From the NCBI GenBank assembly GCA_025765615.1, contig JAIVFJ010000243.1, forward strand, positions 1-64,000: a DNA stretch of 64,000 bases, written 5' to 3'. Both the position numbers and the translations under genes were made by a program. Source of the stretch: Zopfochytrium polystomum (taxonomy: Eukaryota > Chytridiomycota > Chytridiomycetes > Chytridiales > Chytridiaceae). This document shows, one piece after another, positions 1-11,641 of this stretch. How positions within the stretch are numbered: the first letter of the stretch is position 1; each line of letters starts with the position of its first letter. The notes below the pieces were generated by a model that ran no database searches, had not been told where the DNA came from, and saw nothing but the letters and a program-made list of their open reading frames with translations.

Positions 1-46
1 CCAATCCGTTCACCCGACGCCCCAAAGCAAGCGTACCTAACCACTG

Positions 47-49
<3 letters not shown>

Positions 50-135
<86 letters not shown>

Positions 136-167
136 GAGAGAGAGAGACAGAGAGGAGAGAGAGTGTG
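50..167. repeat. (GA)n microsatellite
   Basis: Nearly pure GA dinucleotide run with occasional GG or GAA interruptions, followed by a short GTGTGTG tract. The Ser/Leu-only open frame across it on the minus strand is a composition artefact. Confidence 0.95.
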
Positions 168-170
168 GTG

Positions 171-755
171 TGTGTGTGGGTGAGGGGGGTTGTCCCGAAG
201 TCGTTTCACGGGCCGGGAAGAACTCAACCAAATTCGTAGTAAACAATCGCCCCTTTCGCCACGAGATGAGCGGGCGGGCGGAAGATATCCGTACTTTGCG
301 CAGTCTCTGCCTTTCTCCTCCTTCCGAAACCAAAATTCTTTCTTACCTGTTGGACGGTTCCATTTAGAGTCCGAGTCGATATTCAAGCCTTCGCGCCCAC
401 TCGCCGTCTTTCTTGCCAGCAAACACTAAACACATTTCCAAATTTCATCCATGAGCACGGCGGAATAGGATTTCCGTCAGGCAAGCGACAGCCGGTGTTG
501 TGTGAAGATATCCGGCAAGGGCTGGCGGGACAGGCTGGCTTTGTGCTCGTCCAGACACACAGACAAAAAATGTAATGGGCGCAGCACCTTGGCCGTCGGG
601 CGAAGCACGCGGCCGCGCCGCTTCCCCCATTTAAAGATGGACACAGCAGCCCAGTACACTCCCGACTCAAAAACCAAGGAGCGAAAGCAAGGCAGCAACC
701 CGGTGGAAGACGGACACTCACATCAACAGGACCGTGACATTACTGCCAGCACCAA
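171..755. other. intergenic, upstream of the small secreted-protein gene
   Basis: No reading frame with protein-like composition and no recognisable family on either strand. The stretch directly precedes the signal-peptide exon at 756 and presumably holds its promoter; no clear TATA box is seen. Confidence 0.4.
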
Positions 756-1318
756 ATGCGCTTCCTTGTCCTCATGTTTGCCATCTTGGCCCTCGCCGTC
801 CTGGCGTCCAGCGCCAGCCCCGTGGAGCTAATCCGAAGAAGGTAAATGTCCAGGGTCATAAGTTCTGGTTTGGTGTCGGCATGCGCCGACATGCGCTGAC
901 AACTCCAACCAACTGTTCTTTAGGCATCCTGAAAAGCCGTCGCGTGAGTCGTGCTACAATCAAAGGCCATCCCCCAACGCCTTTTCAACTTTATTTCATG
1001 TCGTTCCTCCTCCTTCCATGATAGCTCATTCTCACGCCCATTGACTTCACGCCCTCCGCCCTGCCCTCCAGTTCCCACCCCGCGTACCATCACCAACCCT
1101 GTTCAGCTCCGCCCTCACCGCGACAGCGACCACATCAGCAGCAAGGACAGCAGCAAGGACAGCAGCAGCAGCAGCAGCGACAGCAACGACCGCCGCCGCG
1201 ACAACAGCAGCGTCCACAAGAAATCCAAGGCTTTGGAAACCTTCCAACAATCCGTGGCGGTCGCCGAAACAACCGGCCTCCGGAGAACGGCGCGAACCCG
1301 AACTTCTACCAGAAATGA
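756..1318 (+). CDS. small secreted Gln/Arg/Pro-rich protein (two exons)
   Basis: Exon 1 (756-841) encodes a textbook signal peptide, starting MRFLVLMFAILALAVL and followed by a small-residue stretch with a likely cleavage site near ASSA-SP. A GTAAAT donor at 842 and a CCCTCCAG acceptor at 1069-1071 join it in frame to exon 2 (1072-1318). That exon reads His/Gln/Arg-rich sequence with CAG-encoded Gln runs and ends NGANPNFYQK before TGA. The product is about 110 residues with a single Cys after the signal. The other two frames of exon 2 give long Ala or Ser runs typical of a triplet repeat and are not favoured, because only the Gln frame joins the signal exon in phase. No family is recognised; a secreted low-complexity peptide or short effector-like protein is an inference. 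A skipped micro-exon at 924-942 is possible but breaks the frame. Confidence 0.5.
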
Positions 1319-2285
1319 GCTCGTCGCGAAGCCCGATACGTCCATTAAGAAGTTTGTCGTTGCTGTCAATAAAGAGGAGAAGGGCCGTGGGACGATGGAA
1401 TTCAAAGTGTGTTGATTTCTTGCCTGGTCCAGGGGTGATGACTTCGCATGAGAATGAAATGCCAGAATCGCACCCGAATTTTCAATTTTTTTTTTCCGCT
1501 TTGATTTTACTCGATGATCAGCTTGCCTGGAAGAAGAGCCCCACTGCAGATTGCGAAGGGTCGTCAGGAAGCGACGGCGGTCTTGACCAAGAGATGGCAG
1601 GATCGTTTGAGAGGCTCGGGCAGCTGCCGTGAAACCTCCAACCCCTTCACCCGACAGCCCCCAGTGATTTGCGCCTCTAACGGCTTCCGCTCTCTCTTCT
1701 CTGCTCATTCCGCACCACAGCTGCGACGTACACCACGTCCAGATGTCCGCTCCCAGACCGAACGCCCGCATGGCCGCGGGCACATCAGACGACATGCAAT
1801 CCTTATCTGCGGCAGCCCTGGTCTTCAGCCGCGCACGGACACGCATCTTTTCCGCACGGCGGCGGTGATGTCGCGATCATCAATGCCATCGTTCGCGGTC
1901 TCGAAGTGCGGCTCCTCCTCCAGCCGCGATCAACCTTCGTGAAAAGTATCGCAACTGTGCCCCGACTTGTCATGGTTACATATCTCATATCAGGTCGCAT
2001 TTTGGCGGATAAATTAAGTCCTCCAATCAGAAAACTCCTCGCTTCCTTTTTTTATCCCATTTCCTCCCCCCAAAAAATGAAGAAAGGATTCTCCGCTGTG
2101 TACGTAAGCAAAATTGGGTGTTTTTCCACCGACATCATGGATGTGACTGGTCAAGCCTTTTTGCGGAAATTTAATTTTTGGACAAAAAGGCGACGCCTCT
2201 TGTTATAATCGGCCAAAACGGGCTGATTTTCGGAATTTGAAAACTGCTAAAAAAAAAAAGAAAAGAAAGAAAAAAAAAAAAGGAA

Positions 2286-2316
<31 letters not shown>

Positions 2317-2317
2317 C
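1319..2317. other. intergenic, no gene recognised
   Basis: Short frames at 1743-1865 and 1906-2208 have no family resemblance. The minus-strand 243-codon frame at 1115-1846 runs antisense to the Gln exon and looks like a shadow. A (CA)n tract at 2287-2312 directly precedes the probable start of the next gene. Confidence 0.4.
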
Positions 2318-3578
2318 ATGGCCGACAACAACACTCGCAACCATCCAGTTGGCGACGATCGCCGGCCGCCGCCGTCGCCGTCACTCTCGGCGACGATCTG
2401 ACCGACCTGACCCGCATAACGTCGCTCGAGCGCGCCGCCGCCGCCGCCGCATCCTCGTCCTCCTCCTCCTCCTCCTCCTCCTCCTCCTCCTCCTCCTCCT
2501 CGGCCGGCCGACCGCCGCTTGGACATGCGGCTCTATCGCCACAATCCCACTTTGCCCTGCCTTCCAGCGTCATCTCCCGAGCCCCTCCCCGCCCGCCGGA
2601 TCCTCCTCCTCGACGTCCTCATCCCCTTCTCTCCCGATCGCGTCCGTCTTCCAACGCCACCCGCACCTCAGACCTTCTCCACAGCAGGATCCCGCCAACT
2701 CGCCGCTGCTCCGCTCGATCGACAACACTGGTCTCTCGTGGCCCTCTGTCGGCACGCTCGCGCGCAAGACCGAGTCCCCGCACGCGCGCGAAGAGCGCCT
2801 CGCGCGCCTAACAAGCGCGGTCGAGACGCTTCTCGAGTGCATCGGCGAAGACCCCGACCGCGAGGGCCTTCAAAAGACGCCGCTCCGCTACGCCAAGGCC
2901 CTCCTCTTTCTCACAAAGGGGTACGAAGAGAACCTGCAAGACGTGATCAACGGCGCCGTGTTCGAGGAGGACCACGACGAGATGGTGATTGTCAAGGGCA
3001 TCGACGTGTTCTCGCTCTGCGAGCACCACATGGTGCCGTTTGTGGGCAAAGTCGCGATCGGGTACATTCCGAATCGGCGCGTGGTCGGGCTCAGCAAGCT
3101 GGCGAGGATTGCGGAAATGTACAGCAGGCGGCTTCAGGTGCAGGAGCGGCTGACCAAGCAGATCGCCGTCGCGCTATGGGAAGTGTTGCAGCCGCAGGGC
3201 GTCGCGGTCACGATGGAAGCGTCGTGAGTAGTTGTTGAAGTTGAAGTTTGATAGTTTGTTAGTTTGGTGTGCGATCAAGCGATCAAGCGATCGCGGAATG
3301 CGATCGCATTTTGGCTGTTTGGTTCCTTGTCACTCACACACACACGCACACGCACACACAGGCACATGTGCATGGTCATGCGCGGCGTCGAAAAGCCGGG
3401 AAGCTCGACAGTGACGAGCTGCATGCTGGGCGTCTTCCGCGACGACCCAAAGACCCGCGAAGAGTTCCTCAAAGTAAGCTCCCCCCCGCGCAGATTGGAT
3501 TTTCCTTCCGTTATGGTCTCTGGGCACTAACGCCAGGCCCCTTCCTCTTTCTCTTTCTTTCAGCTGTCCCGATCATGA
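2318..3578 (+). CDS. FOL2: GTP cyclohydrolase I (folate/tetrahydrobiopterin synthesis)
   Basis: Cytosolic enzyme converting GTP to dihydroneopterin triphosphate. Family landmarks in order: [21 protein letters not shown] [28 protein letters not shown] (Zn ligands Cys and His), [47 protein letters not shown] (the third Zn-ligand Cys region) and [17 protein letters not shown]. Exons: conserved core to 3223 (donor GTGAGT), 3362-3473, and 3564-3578, which encodes only LSRS and the stop. The first intron ends in a (CA)n run that supplies the acceptor. The start is unresolved. The core frame has no ATG before the middle of the domain, and the leader reads as poly-Leu/Arg low complexity. The ATG at 2318 (MADNNTRN) is the best start but must be spliced, for example from about 2347 to the acceptor near 2568. 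Core identity is certain; the N-terminus is not. Confidence 0.9.
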
Positions 3579-4966
3579 AATACGCAGCACCGGCGCCATT
3601 CTTCTCCCAGCTGTGACTTTTTTTCACGTGCATCGGGGGAAACAAAAAGACTCTCTGATTTAAATCTGGCACGAAGCATCGGCCGCTCATCTTTTCTTCC
3701 CGCAACGTCCCTTCTATCTTGACTTAGAAGGAGATGAATTTTACACCACACAGCATAGCCTTTGTTGGTGGCAATTGCGAGAATCAATACCGTCTATAAA
3801 CCCCACTTAGCGTGTGCCGCCTGAGGGCAGACTATTTTCACCTTCCTTGCGTTCCCAATGAACGTCAAAAAAGGTCGAGATCGTAACCGCCAACGGCCGG
3901 CTGCTCTCCAGCATTGCCGCCAACGAACGCAAACACCGTCGCCGCGTGCAAGCAGATCGTGCTCGCGCTGTTGGGCACATCCATTTCGTGCGACAGCAAA
4001 AACCGCTTTTCGGATGACTACGCCGTGGGCATGCTGATGGAGCCGTTGCAGGAGGGCGGGCCGATGGTTCTCAACAAAGTTGGAGTTTACCATAACTTTT
4101 CGTACAATGGGGCGGCGGATGGAAGGCAGTCTGAGACGCAGCGAAATGTAGCCGATCATGCGGCCTTGTTTGAGGAGCGTGCGTGACATTCTCATAAAAT
4201 AAGGGAGAATATAACATCATAATTTATCCTTTCAACACATCCTTCTGGACGAAACGCCCATATTTAGATCCGCTGCATCATTGAAGTCCTACACACTAAA
4301 ACTTTAGAAGTTTCTCGCAAGCGGTACCGCAGCGCCAAAATCAAAAAGTACTCCCGACTAGAAGACTTGTCAGTGGGGAACGTTGCGCTCTGCCTCCGAA
4401 GACAAACGGGCTCTTACAAGATCAGTAAAGCAGATGGTTGTGCCGTTCGCTAGAATTGAGGGAGGCTTGACCGAAAGAGCGGCGGGCGACCGTCGCAAGT
4501 TCTGTCCAGTTGATATGTCTCACAATTGCAATTCATCTTCGGTGCAAAGCCGACCCGAGTCCACCACCACTGATAAGGGTGGGCCTGCGCTGAACGACCG
4601 TCAACCTGGAAGGGTGCCGCGTGACAAAGTAATCTGAGTGGAGCCGCAGCAAAGTAGTCTGCGACGAGGGCCAGGATTCGATGAGCGACGTCGGGTCCAG
4701 CTGGGAAAGGCCGTCGGATGCTGCCACGGCGGCGACCGCACTCATGTGATTATGAGAAGTAAGTAAGGAACCGGTGACAGCCAAACCGGAAGTAAGAGAA
4801 CAGTCCAAACAGTCATAAACATATCCTTGCCATCTCAGCTCTTTCGCTCCTCTCTGTTAGACTGGATCCGAAGCCGCCCGAGCTCGGTCTCAGTTTCTTC
4901 TTTCACATTCGCCTCTTACCAGCCCAACAGAAACAACACCTTCCACTTGCCCGGGAACGGCGCAAA
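3579..4966. other. intergenic with one unassigned small frame
   Basis: Apart from the small frame at 3914-4186 this 1.4 kb holds no recognisable gene. It lies between the 3' ends of two convergent genes. Confidence 0.4.
3914..4186 (+). CDS. unrecognised small frame, possibly the last exon of a short gene
   Basis: The frame has ordinary globular composition, with segments such as ACKQIVLALLGTSIS and LMEPLQEGGPMVLNKVGVYH, and ends at TGA. It opens at TTG, not ATG. It could be reached by splicing from ATG near 3858 (MNVKK) to the CTCCAG acceptor at about 3911, but that donor (GTCGAG) is weak. No family is recognised. The complementary strand also has an open frame, so coding is uncertain. Confidence 0.22.
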   Translation: MPPTNANTVAACKQIVLALLGTSISCDSKNRFSDDYAVGMLMEPLQEGGPMVLNKVGVYHNFSYNGAADGRQSETQRNVADHAALFEERA

Positions 4967-6271
4967 TCACTTTTTCAACTCCATGAACTCATGGGCGTAT
5001 GGTACGCCCCCGTCGAAGTCCCACATGACCACTTCGCCAGCCTGCTTAACTGTATCGCCAACTACAACCCCTGATGCATGCAGACACAACCCTGAAAAGA
5101 ATTCGCCCTGTTTGCGCAGAGGTATTTGGCGTACGATCGTTCCACGGTTGAAAAGGTCACGAACTACAATGCTGATTGTGGCTCCAATTTTGCTTTTCAC
5201 CAACAGATTGCCGCAGTGAAGGCTGAGGACAACCAGCTGGTCGTCGCAAGCTTCCCCAAACAAGCGCTTGCCAGATCGAATGTCCCACGCGTAGACCCCG
5301 TTCTGGCATCCCGCAGCGAGGGTCGAGTTTTCGAGCTGAATCGACGCGACGGCGTTTTCAAATTCTTGCGTGTGGACGACGTCTCCAGAAGGCAGGCGGA
5401 GCACTTGGACCGTATTGTCTGAAATGGGAAACGCAATGAGACCGTTGTGAGCGTCGACGCTGCCGTACGAGCGCTTCGCCTTTGTAAACGTTTTCACAAT
5501 GGCTTTTGTCGAGCGCGACCAAACGTTGACGCGATCCTCGTCCGCACCGACAACGAGCTCGGCGTTGACGTAGACAAAATGAACAACGCCGCTGAGCCCG
5601 CGCAGCGTGTCCTCGAGCTTGCCAGTCTTTGCGTTCCACGCTTTGACTTCACCCTCCAACGTGCCGCACACGATCGTGCTGCCGTGACAGGCAACGCTGC
5701 GGACTCCGCGCCAGGATCCGGCGAGGGTCCGCACGCATTTTCGAGTGGCGCGATCCCAGATCTGAGCGCCGTTGTCGTCTGCGGTCACGATGGAGAACGC
5801 GTCGACGCAGATGCCGCGGACAATCTTAAAGTCCGGACCCTTGAGCTTGCCGGTGCTGGCGCCCAATCGGAAGCGGGCGAGATCTCTGCGATCGCGGAAG
5901 AGCTTTTTCCAGAGAACGGGTGTTGTTTCGTTCCGGGTGGTCGTCGGCTGGCCGCGGTCGAGGATGTTTGGGGAGTCGGCGAGCGACACGGGCGCGTTCC
6001 AGCGGGCGAGGAACATGGCGCGCCAGAGCGTGCCGTCGGCGGCGGCGCGGCGCGACCAGAACTTGGATGCGCGGCTGAGATTTGCGAGGGACTTGACGTC
6101 GGAAGAGACGCATAGGAGCACGCGGTGGAGGATCTCTTCGGGCATGGCCTCGAGGGAAAGGGGCCGCGGGTGCGCTGGCTCGTGCTGCTGCTGTCCGTGC
6201 GGGCGAGACAGGTCCGAAGTGGGTGGGCGAGTTTGCGCAACAGCTGGGGGATCCTGGCCGTCGGCGATCAT
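4967..6271 (-). CDS. F-box protein with WD40-like beta-propeller
   Basis: Single-exon gene of 434 residues. A Pro/Gln-rich N-terminus is followed at about residues 40-90 by an F-box (LEAMPEEILHRVLLCV, then LSRASKFWSRRAA and LWRAMFLARW). After that come about six degenerate WD-type blades with GH-less but WD-ending units such as NGAQIWDRATRKC, GEVKAWNAKTGKLE and NGVYAWDIRSGKR. F-box proteins of this layout are substrate receptors of SCF ubiquitin ligases; the F-box binds Skp1 and the propeller binds substrate. The start is taken at the ATG at 6271 because the longer frame opens only at GTG. The propeller is more divergent than that of the second F-box/WD40 gene at 18974-20379, although both share the FLARW motif after the F-box. 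The substrate cannot be inferred. Confidence 0.85.
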   Translation of the reverse strand: MIADGQDPPAVAQTRPPTSDLSRPHGQQQHEPAHPRPLSLEAMPEEILHRVLLCVSSDVKSLANLSRASKFWSRRAAADGTLWRAMFLARWNAPVSLADSPNILDRGQPTTTRNETTPVLWKKLFRDRRDLARFRLGASTGKLKGPDFKIVRGICVDAFSIVTADDNGAQIWDRATRKCVRTLAGSWRGVRSVACHGSTIVCGTLEGEVKAWNAKTGKLEDTLRGLSGVVHFVYVNAELVVGADEDRVNVWSRSTKAIVKTFTKAKRSYGSVDAHNGLIAFPISDNTVQVLRLPSGDVVHTQEFENAVASIQLENSTLAAGCQNGVYAWDIRSGKRLFGEACDDQLVVLSLHCGNLLVKSKIGATISIVVRDLFNRGTIVRQIPLRKQGEFFSGLCLHASGVVVGDTVKQAGEVVMWDFDGGVPYAHEFMELKK

Positions 6272-7087
6272 GGTGGCTGTGGGTGTCTTTCCGTTGCAAC
6301 AGAAATGCTCGAATCGGCAAGGCTTAGCGAGCTCCGGTATCACTACTACTTCTTAAAACGGCGAGGATGTGTGGGTATCTTCCAACGTTTCTTGGCGGCA
6401 AGGCGATTGTGGAAAGAGTTTCTGTCAGGAGACATAGAGATAATGCAGCAAACTGTAGGCATCAGCAGCAAGCCACGGGTATGTCAACTCACCGGCCACC
6501 TCTTTCGGGCTTCCTCTCCTTTTGCCTTGGCGCTCACCTTTCACAATGAAACAGAGAACTGTGCGAACCTTTTTTAAACAGGCTCGTTTCGGGAATTCGC
6601 AGTCGAACTTACTTTGGACGGGCCGGAAGGAGTCATGCGGTTGGACCAAAGGGCAGGTGAGGAAAGGAGTTCTGGGGGGCCTCGAAGGGACAGCGCATTG
6701 TTGGGCGCGTGCAGCGGTTCAGCGGCCCCACACCCATATGACACGCGCCGTCGCCGCGCGGAAACAGATCAAAATGAAAGAATCTCCCGGCGGCGCAGCA
6801 GGTGTCGTTTGTTTGTGTGCGTGCGTGCCTGTTTGTGCCCAAAGACACTGTCGCTGTCGCGAGACCTCGCCGCCGCCGTCTGCTCACACATTCCACCCGC
6901 CCCCAGTCGCCGCCGCTGCCGCCGCCGCCGCCGCCGCGACCTCGCGACTCTGTGCATTTTATCCGATTCGCCGCAGCGCTCTGTCCGCGAAAGCTCCCTC
7001 TCGACATCATCCACCGACCTCATACTTACCGAAAGCAAAAGGAGAGAAAAAAAAAAAAAAAAAAAAAAAGAAAAGAAAAAGAAGGCT
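6272..7087. other. intergenic between divergent genes
   Basis: Holds a GCC/CCG triplet-rich stretch (about 6905-6945) and a 20-nt A run just before the next gene (7047-7069). The long plus-strand frames across it have Arg/Ser/Pro shadow composition. It probably contains both promoters. Confidence 0.4.
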
Positions 7088-7464
7088 ATGCTGGTCACAG
7101 GCCTCGCCCTCGCAGTACTTTCCCACGCATTCGCCGCTGGGTCGCCGGTCATGGCACCTGCAAACGCACCGCACTCTCGCATTTCCCGACGAGGCAAGAC
7201 TGCAACCTTGCCTTCCTCCGCGCTCCTCTCGCGTGCATGCCCGGGCGTCGCTAACCTCCCAGTCTTTCTTCCCACCCTTCCACATGGCACACGCGAATAC
7301 ACCACTCACCACGAACAGATCCGGGTGACGAAGTCGCCATCCAGAATGGTATTATCGGGGCTTTTTTCGCCTTCGCCGTTATTCTCTTCTGCTTCTTTCT
7401 GGGCTGCGCCACCAGAGGCCAGCCCGCGAGCTCTGGCGACGACCAATCCACCCGGAGCGCATAA
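7088..7464 (+). CDS. small signal-peptide plus single-TM protein (two exons)
   Basis: Exon 1 (7088-7232) begins MLVTGLALAVLSHAFAAGSP, a convincing signal peptide. A GTGCAT donor at 7233 and a CGAACAG acceptor ending at 7318 define an 86-nt intron with a GCTAAC branch-like site, and the join keeps phase. Exon 2 (7319-7464) encodes a charged turn (PGDEVAIQNG), a transmembrane helix (IIGAFFAFAVILFCFFLGC) and a short polar tail ending STRSA. The product is about 96 residues, a type-I membrane protein by topology. Without splicing the frame runs on into Pro/Ser-rich sequence with no TM helix, which is why the spliced model is preferred. No family is recognised. The donor is non-consensus, so the model is tentative. 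Confidence 0.42.
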
Positions 7465-7729
7465 CAAGGCTTGGGCTGGGACCAAAACCCCCCTCGCCTC
7501 GTTCTTAAATAATGAAAAGAGACTTCATAGTAAAGCATGATCATGGTGTATGGCGCGCCGGAAGCACTGCTGTGTTGCCGCGTGCCCCACTCCTCCCCAA
7601 CCTTCTTTCTCAATAAACTGACTCTTAACGGGCAAAACAAAGACAGTCTTGATTCGAATTTGGCACAACAATGGCCGCTGTTTAACCTATTTGCTTCTCA
7701 CCCGCGACAACATCCCACCCACTTCTTGC
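7465..7729. other. convergent intergenic spacer
   Basis: Tail-to-tail spacer between the plus-strand small membrane protein and the minus-strand HID1 gene. Contains an AATAAA-like CAATAAA at about 7611. No gene is seen. Confidence 0.5.
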
Positions 7730-10700
7730 CTACACCGACAACCTCACACCAAACAGCTGGACTTTCGTTCCTGTAATCTCAAATCAGTACCAGACGAACC
7801 TCAAACAAAATCTGCAACTCCCCTTACCCGTCCACACAGCAGGGCAAAGCTTCGCCATCTCCGCGCCCCCCGACGGGCTGGTGCTCTTTACGAAAACGCA
7901 CCCCCACATGTAGCTCATGAACCACACCCGCACGGGTTCGGTGAAGGTAAACTTTCGAATGTAGATCGGGTTCGGGAGAGGGAGCAGGCCGACTAGAGTC
8001 CCGCTCTGCAGGTACTCGATGACTTTGCGGTCGTCGTTGAGCCCTTGGGTAAGGCAGAGGTTCTCGATGGGCGGGCCGAGGGCGTCTACGAGGGTGAGGA
8101 GGAGGTGGAGGCGGAGGTGAGATTTCCAGTAGTTGAACTGGGATTAGTGAAAGAAAGGGTGCGGTGTGTGTGTGTGTGTGTGTGTGTGGGGTGGGTTGGT
8201 TAAAAAGGTTCCCACGATCGTTAAAGACGACGGAACACACACCCATTCGATCGTCGGCTCAAACTTTGGCTTCTCGCCGACGACGGCGGCCGGTAGCTTC
8301 CCCTTGGCCTTGTCCGACAAGGAGTCGATTGGGCTCGCTGGCGGCGGAGCGCCACCCTTCTTTTCCGTCTCACCAGCTGTTGGCGCGGCCTCGACCCCCG
8401 TCACAGACCCGGGTGACTGCAGCGCGCCGCCGCCGTTTTGCACGGGCGTCGACGGGGTAGAATTGGCCGTCGCAGCTTTCGCCTCGTCCGGCGGCGAAAC
8501 AGACTGCCGCGGGAGCGTCGGCGACGCGGAGGCGTCCCCGTGGACACCCGCCTGCTCCAACTTACGAAGCCGCTGCAGCTTCAGGTCGCGCAGCCGGTTG
8601 AGCTCTTCGGTGGCGGACTCAAAGGTCATCTCGTGGAGCTCGTGGAAGCGGTTTTTGTGACGAACGATGGCGTACACAAGGTGGGTGTTGCCTTTGCTCA
8701 AGAGACACGCAGGAATTGATTGAGTGTGGAGTTGGATGAGCTCTTTGATCGGAGGATCGAACCGCTCTGTTCCCACTCACCCGTGATTTGATATTGCACC
8801 ATATTGTTGAAGACATCGAGGATGTAAAAGACCATCTTGTGGTTTGTTTCGTTCGAAAGCATGTAGCCCGGGTTTGAAAACGACATGAAGAGACCGAGCA
8901 ATTTGTTGACCGTGACCACCGTCAGCGATTTGACGAATGGCGACACGTTCGTGAGCGTTATGAGGAAGTTCTCGTGAAGGCTTGCGACCGGAGTTTTCGA
9001 GGTAGTTGTGATAATCGCGTGGATTGCCTACGACACAGAAACAGTCGTTTAAGTCATTACGACACTCGAAACAAAATGCGCGCGACCAATCACACGTACC
9101 AGGAAGAGAAAGTCACCAAAGTTACCTTGCGCAAACATTGGTAGGCTTTTGGATGCAACGCCGACAATACTTGCGTCAAATGCAGTGTTTAGCTGAACAG
9201 CGAACGCGCGATCTTGGGACAGCATGTGTAGTAGGAAGCAGCAAGTGCGAACCAGTCCCAGCTCGTCTGGAGGAGGAAAATTGAAAAATCCGCGTTACAG
9301 TAGTTGGTGCAGTACTGTTGGCTTACTTGAGTTTCCCTTGTTTTCCATGACAAAATAAACCAACGCGCCGAGGACGGTAAGAATTTTTTCAGAGGATTTG
9401 GCAAAGGCCGCGAATTTCTGCAGAATTTTACGTCAGACTCTCGCTTGTCGGCAAACTAGTGTCACCTCGTTAACGTCCATCAGCTCCCAGAACAGCATGA
9501 GAACTTCAGTGTGTATCGATATTCGTTTGTTTGCACCAGGAAGGTAAGTGTTCGCAGTCTGCCTTGCTTTGTCAGACTCAATATCTAAAAATTTTGCGCT
9601 CACATCGAGGGGGTTTTTCAACGCTCGGCAGATTCCATCCATCATGAAGCGAAAGTCTTCGACACGGTGAAGTTTCGCGGCGTACAGACGAAAATCGTTG
9701 TTCCCGGAATTCGGCTGGAAGCACGCAAGTTAGGCTTTTATGATACCAAATCAGCTCACCACAGCCGCTTCCTTTGGCGTGTCAGGGTTTGTGGTGTCAG
9801 AGGTTACTGTAGGGTTGCCGTCCTCGCCTCTAAATGAAAGACGTAAGATATGACAGTGCGTGGTAGGCGCGAAAGAAGCCCTTACGTTACTTCAGCGTGA
9901 ACTGAGATCGATTGCCGCCTCGTCAGTGGCGCACCCCCACCAAAGTCCAAAAGCACAATGAGCGTCTCGAGACAGAGCGTAACCAGTTGTTCATGCGAAT
10001 CCGTGAAAAAGACCTGAATGGGTACCATCGTTGACAAGTGGTGGGGGCCAGCGAAAGGTAAAGCATCGCAGTAAGAACTCACATGATTGTATGGAATGAG
10101 GCCCCAGCCTACGGGGTCGTAATTGCAAGGCACGTTCAGAAGCGAGCACAGCAAAGTCAAAACTGCCTTTTTCTCCAGACCCGTTCCGACCGTCACTGCC
10201 CACTTGTTTACGACTTTCATAGACGTCGCCGCCGGATGGTACATCCCCGAAGACAGAAGCGCAAGAAACAGCCGGAGAACTTCGATGCGGTTCGCAATGA
10301 TGGCTGCAGGTGCTGATGGGGCTGCCGACGCGCCAACACCCTTGTCCCAAATAACGTAACGCACCCCAGGGTCCTTCGAGACTGAGTCTGGAAGAGTCAA
10401 GCTTTCCGACAATACGCCAGTCAGAAATCCGGGGCACCTTCATGCCGGCTCTTCCTCCTCACCCTTTGTAAAACAGCAACTGCACGACGGATCGAATCAG
10501 CTTCGGTCCCAACCGGTCGTCCACCGCATCTGCCGCGTCGCTGCTGCGCGTCCAAAAGATGGTCTCAGCGAGGTTTTCCGACGTCGCCGTCTCGAAAATG
10601 TACGGCACGATGCGCGTGAGGATCCGCGAGCAGTTCAACACGTCGCGAATGTCTTCTTTCGTCGGGGCTGTTTCAAGAGATGTAAATCGAAAGATCCGCG

Positions 10701-11231
10701 CGCTCAGCTGTGGTGGGATCGAGTGGCGAAAGTTAGGCGAGTTTTGAGATGCGCCCCGTCAAGCGATCGCACGTTGGGGTTGTCACATTCGAAAGCGAAC
10801 GACTGGTTTTCACCTTTTTGCATAGGGTCTGCAGGTTCTCGGGGGCCGAGTCTCTGACAAAGCGAATGTCCTTGGGGGAGAAGAGGTTGAAGATCTCCTC
10901 CGCGTTCGTCGGGAGCTGGTAGAATTGGGCGAAAAACTCGTCGTCCGACAGGTTCTGCGCGAGCAAACGTCAGCAGATGGCTATTGCACCGCAAATCGCG
11001 ATCCCCAGACAGCGACAGCGGCAGATCGCCTCCGGCGAGCCCGCGATCGTCGGTAAAGGTTCTTCGCATCCCCGCGGGAGGCCGATCCAGTCCGCGATCT
11101 GCGCGATCCGTGTTTCTTCACGCCCGCCGCCGTCGCCGCCCGCTCGCTGCCTCGCTCTGGCTCTTACCCTCCTGCTCGAACAAGGCAAAGACGTTCTTGC
11201 GAAACGCAAGCGTGCTCTCGGTGGCACCCAT
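7730..11231 (-). CDS. HID1: HID1 family protein (HID1/dymeclin/Ecm30-like), multi-exon
   Basis: Golgi-associated trafficking protein; in animals HID1 acts in dense-core vesicle formation. Family landmarks in transcript order: MGATESTLAFRKNVFALFEQ (11231 downward); DDEFFAQFYQLPTNAEEIFN and FSPKDIRFVRD (10966-10800); RILTRIVPYIFET (10641-10459); YVIWDKGVGA, NRIEVLRLFLALLSSGMYHP and NVPCNYDPVGWGLIPYNHV (10412-9900); EDFRFMMDGICRALKNPL and LMLFWELMDVNE (9700-9433); SPFVKSLTVVTVNKLLGLF and VFYILDVFNNMVQYQI (8946-8760); NTHLVYAIVRHKNRFHELH (8720 onward). The C-terminus spells YWKSHLRLHLLLTLVDALG, YLQSGTLVGLLPLPNPI, VWFMSYMWGCVF and, after a final intron, AVWTGTKVQLFGVRLSV before TAG at 7730. MGAT is the usual N-terminus of the family, which supports the start. 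Around nine introns; the one near 8140-8240 carries a (CA)n tract before its acceptor. The exon 1 donor (GTAAGA) and the apparent exon 2 acceptor do not join in frame by my reading, so that junction is uncertain. Confidence 0.88.
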
Positions 11232-11641
11232 AGTTGTCGTCGTCAATTTCTTTGGCTTTCCCCACCGTCCGCCCGGACTTCGCACCGTTACCGTCAGTTG
11301 ATCTCCCACTGGGAAACTTTTAAAAAGGTCAAGAACCAAATCTTGTTTCGGACCTTGGTACTTGCTGCAGTGTTCCACTTTCCTTGCGTAATCGGGAAGG
11401 CGTGGATAACTCGAGATTTTGCCGGCGACGGCGTCAAGTACTTCGGCCGCTCCATAATAATCGCAGGTTCTTCAGATCCACAAACCCAATAATGGGCGGG
11501 AGATTCCGACGCGTTTTAATGACTGGCTGATGTGGACCAGCACTAGATTCGATCTGTATGAGTATGCAGGATTTGGGGGTTCATTCTCTCTTCATGAATA
11601 TACTCAAATTATCTTTCTGATGCCCTGAAACCCGCTCACAG
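11232..11641. other. upstream region of HID1, no gene recognised
   Basis: Lies between the HID1 start and the first remnant exon of the membrane-protein family. No protein-like frame is seen on either strand. Confidence 0.4.

Noticed and set aside
37..333. Ser/Leu-rich frame over the GA repeat
   Set aside because: Pure dinucleotide translation artefact.
1115..1846. 243-codon minus-strand frame
   Set aside because: Runs antisense to the CAG/AGC repeat and contains poly-Leu from it. No family similarity; the plus-strand signal-peptide model explains the region better.
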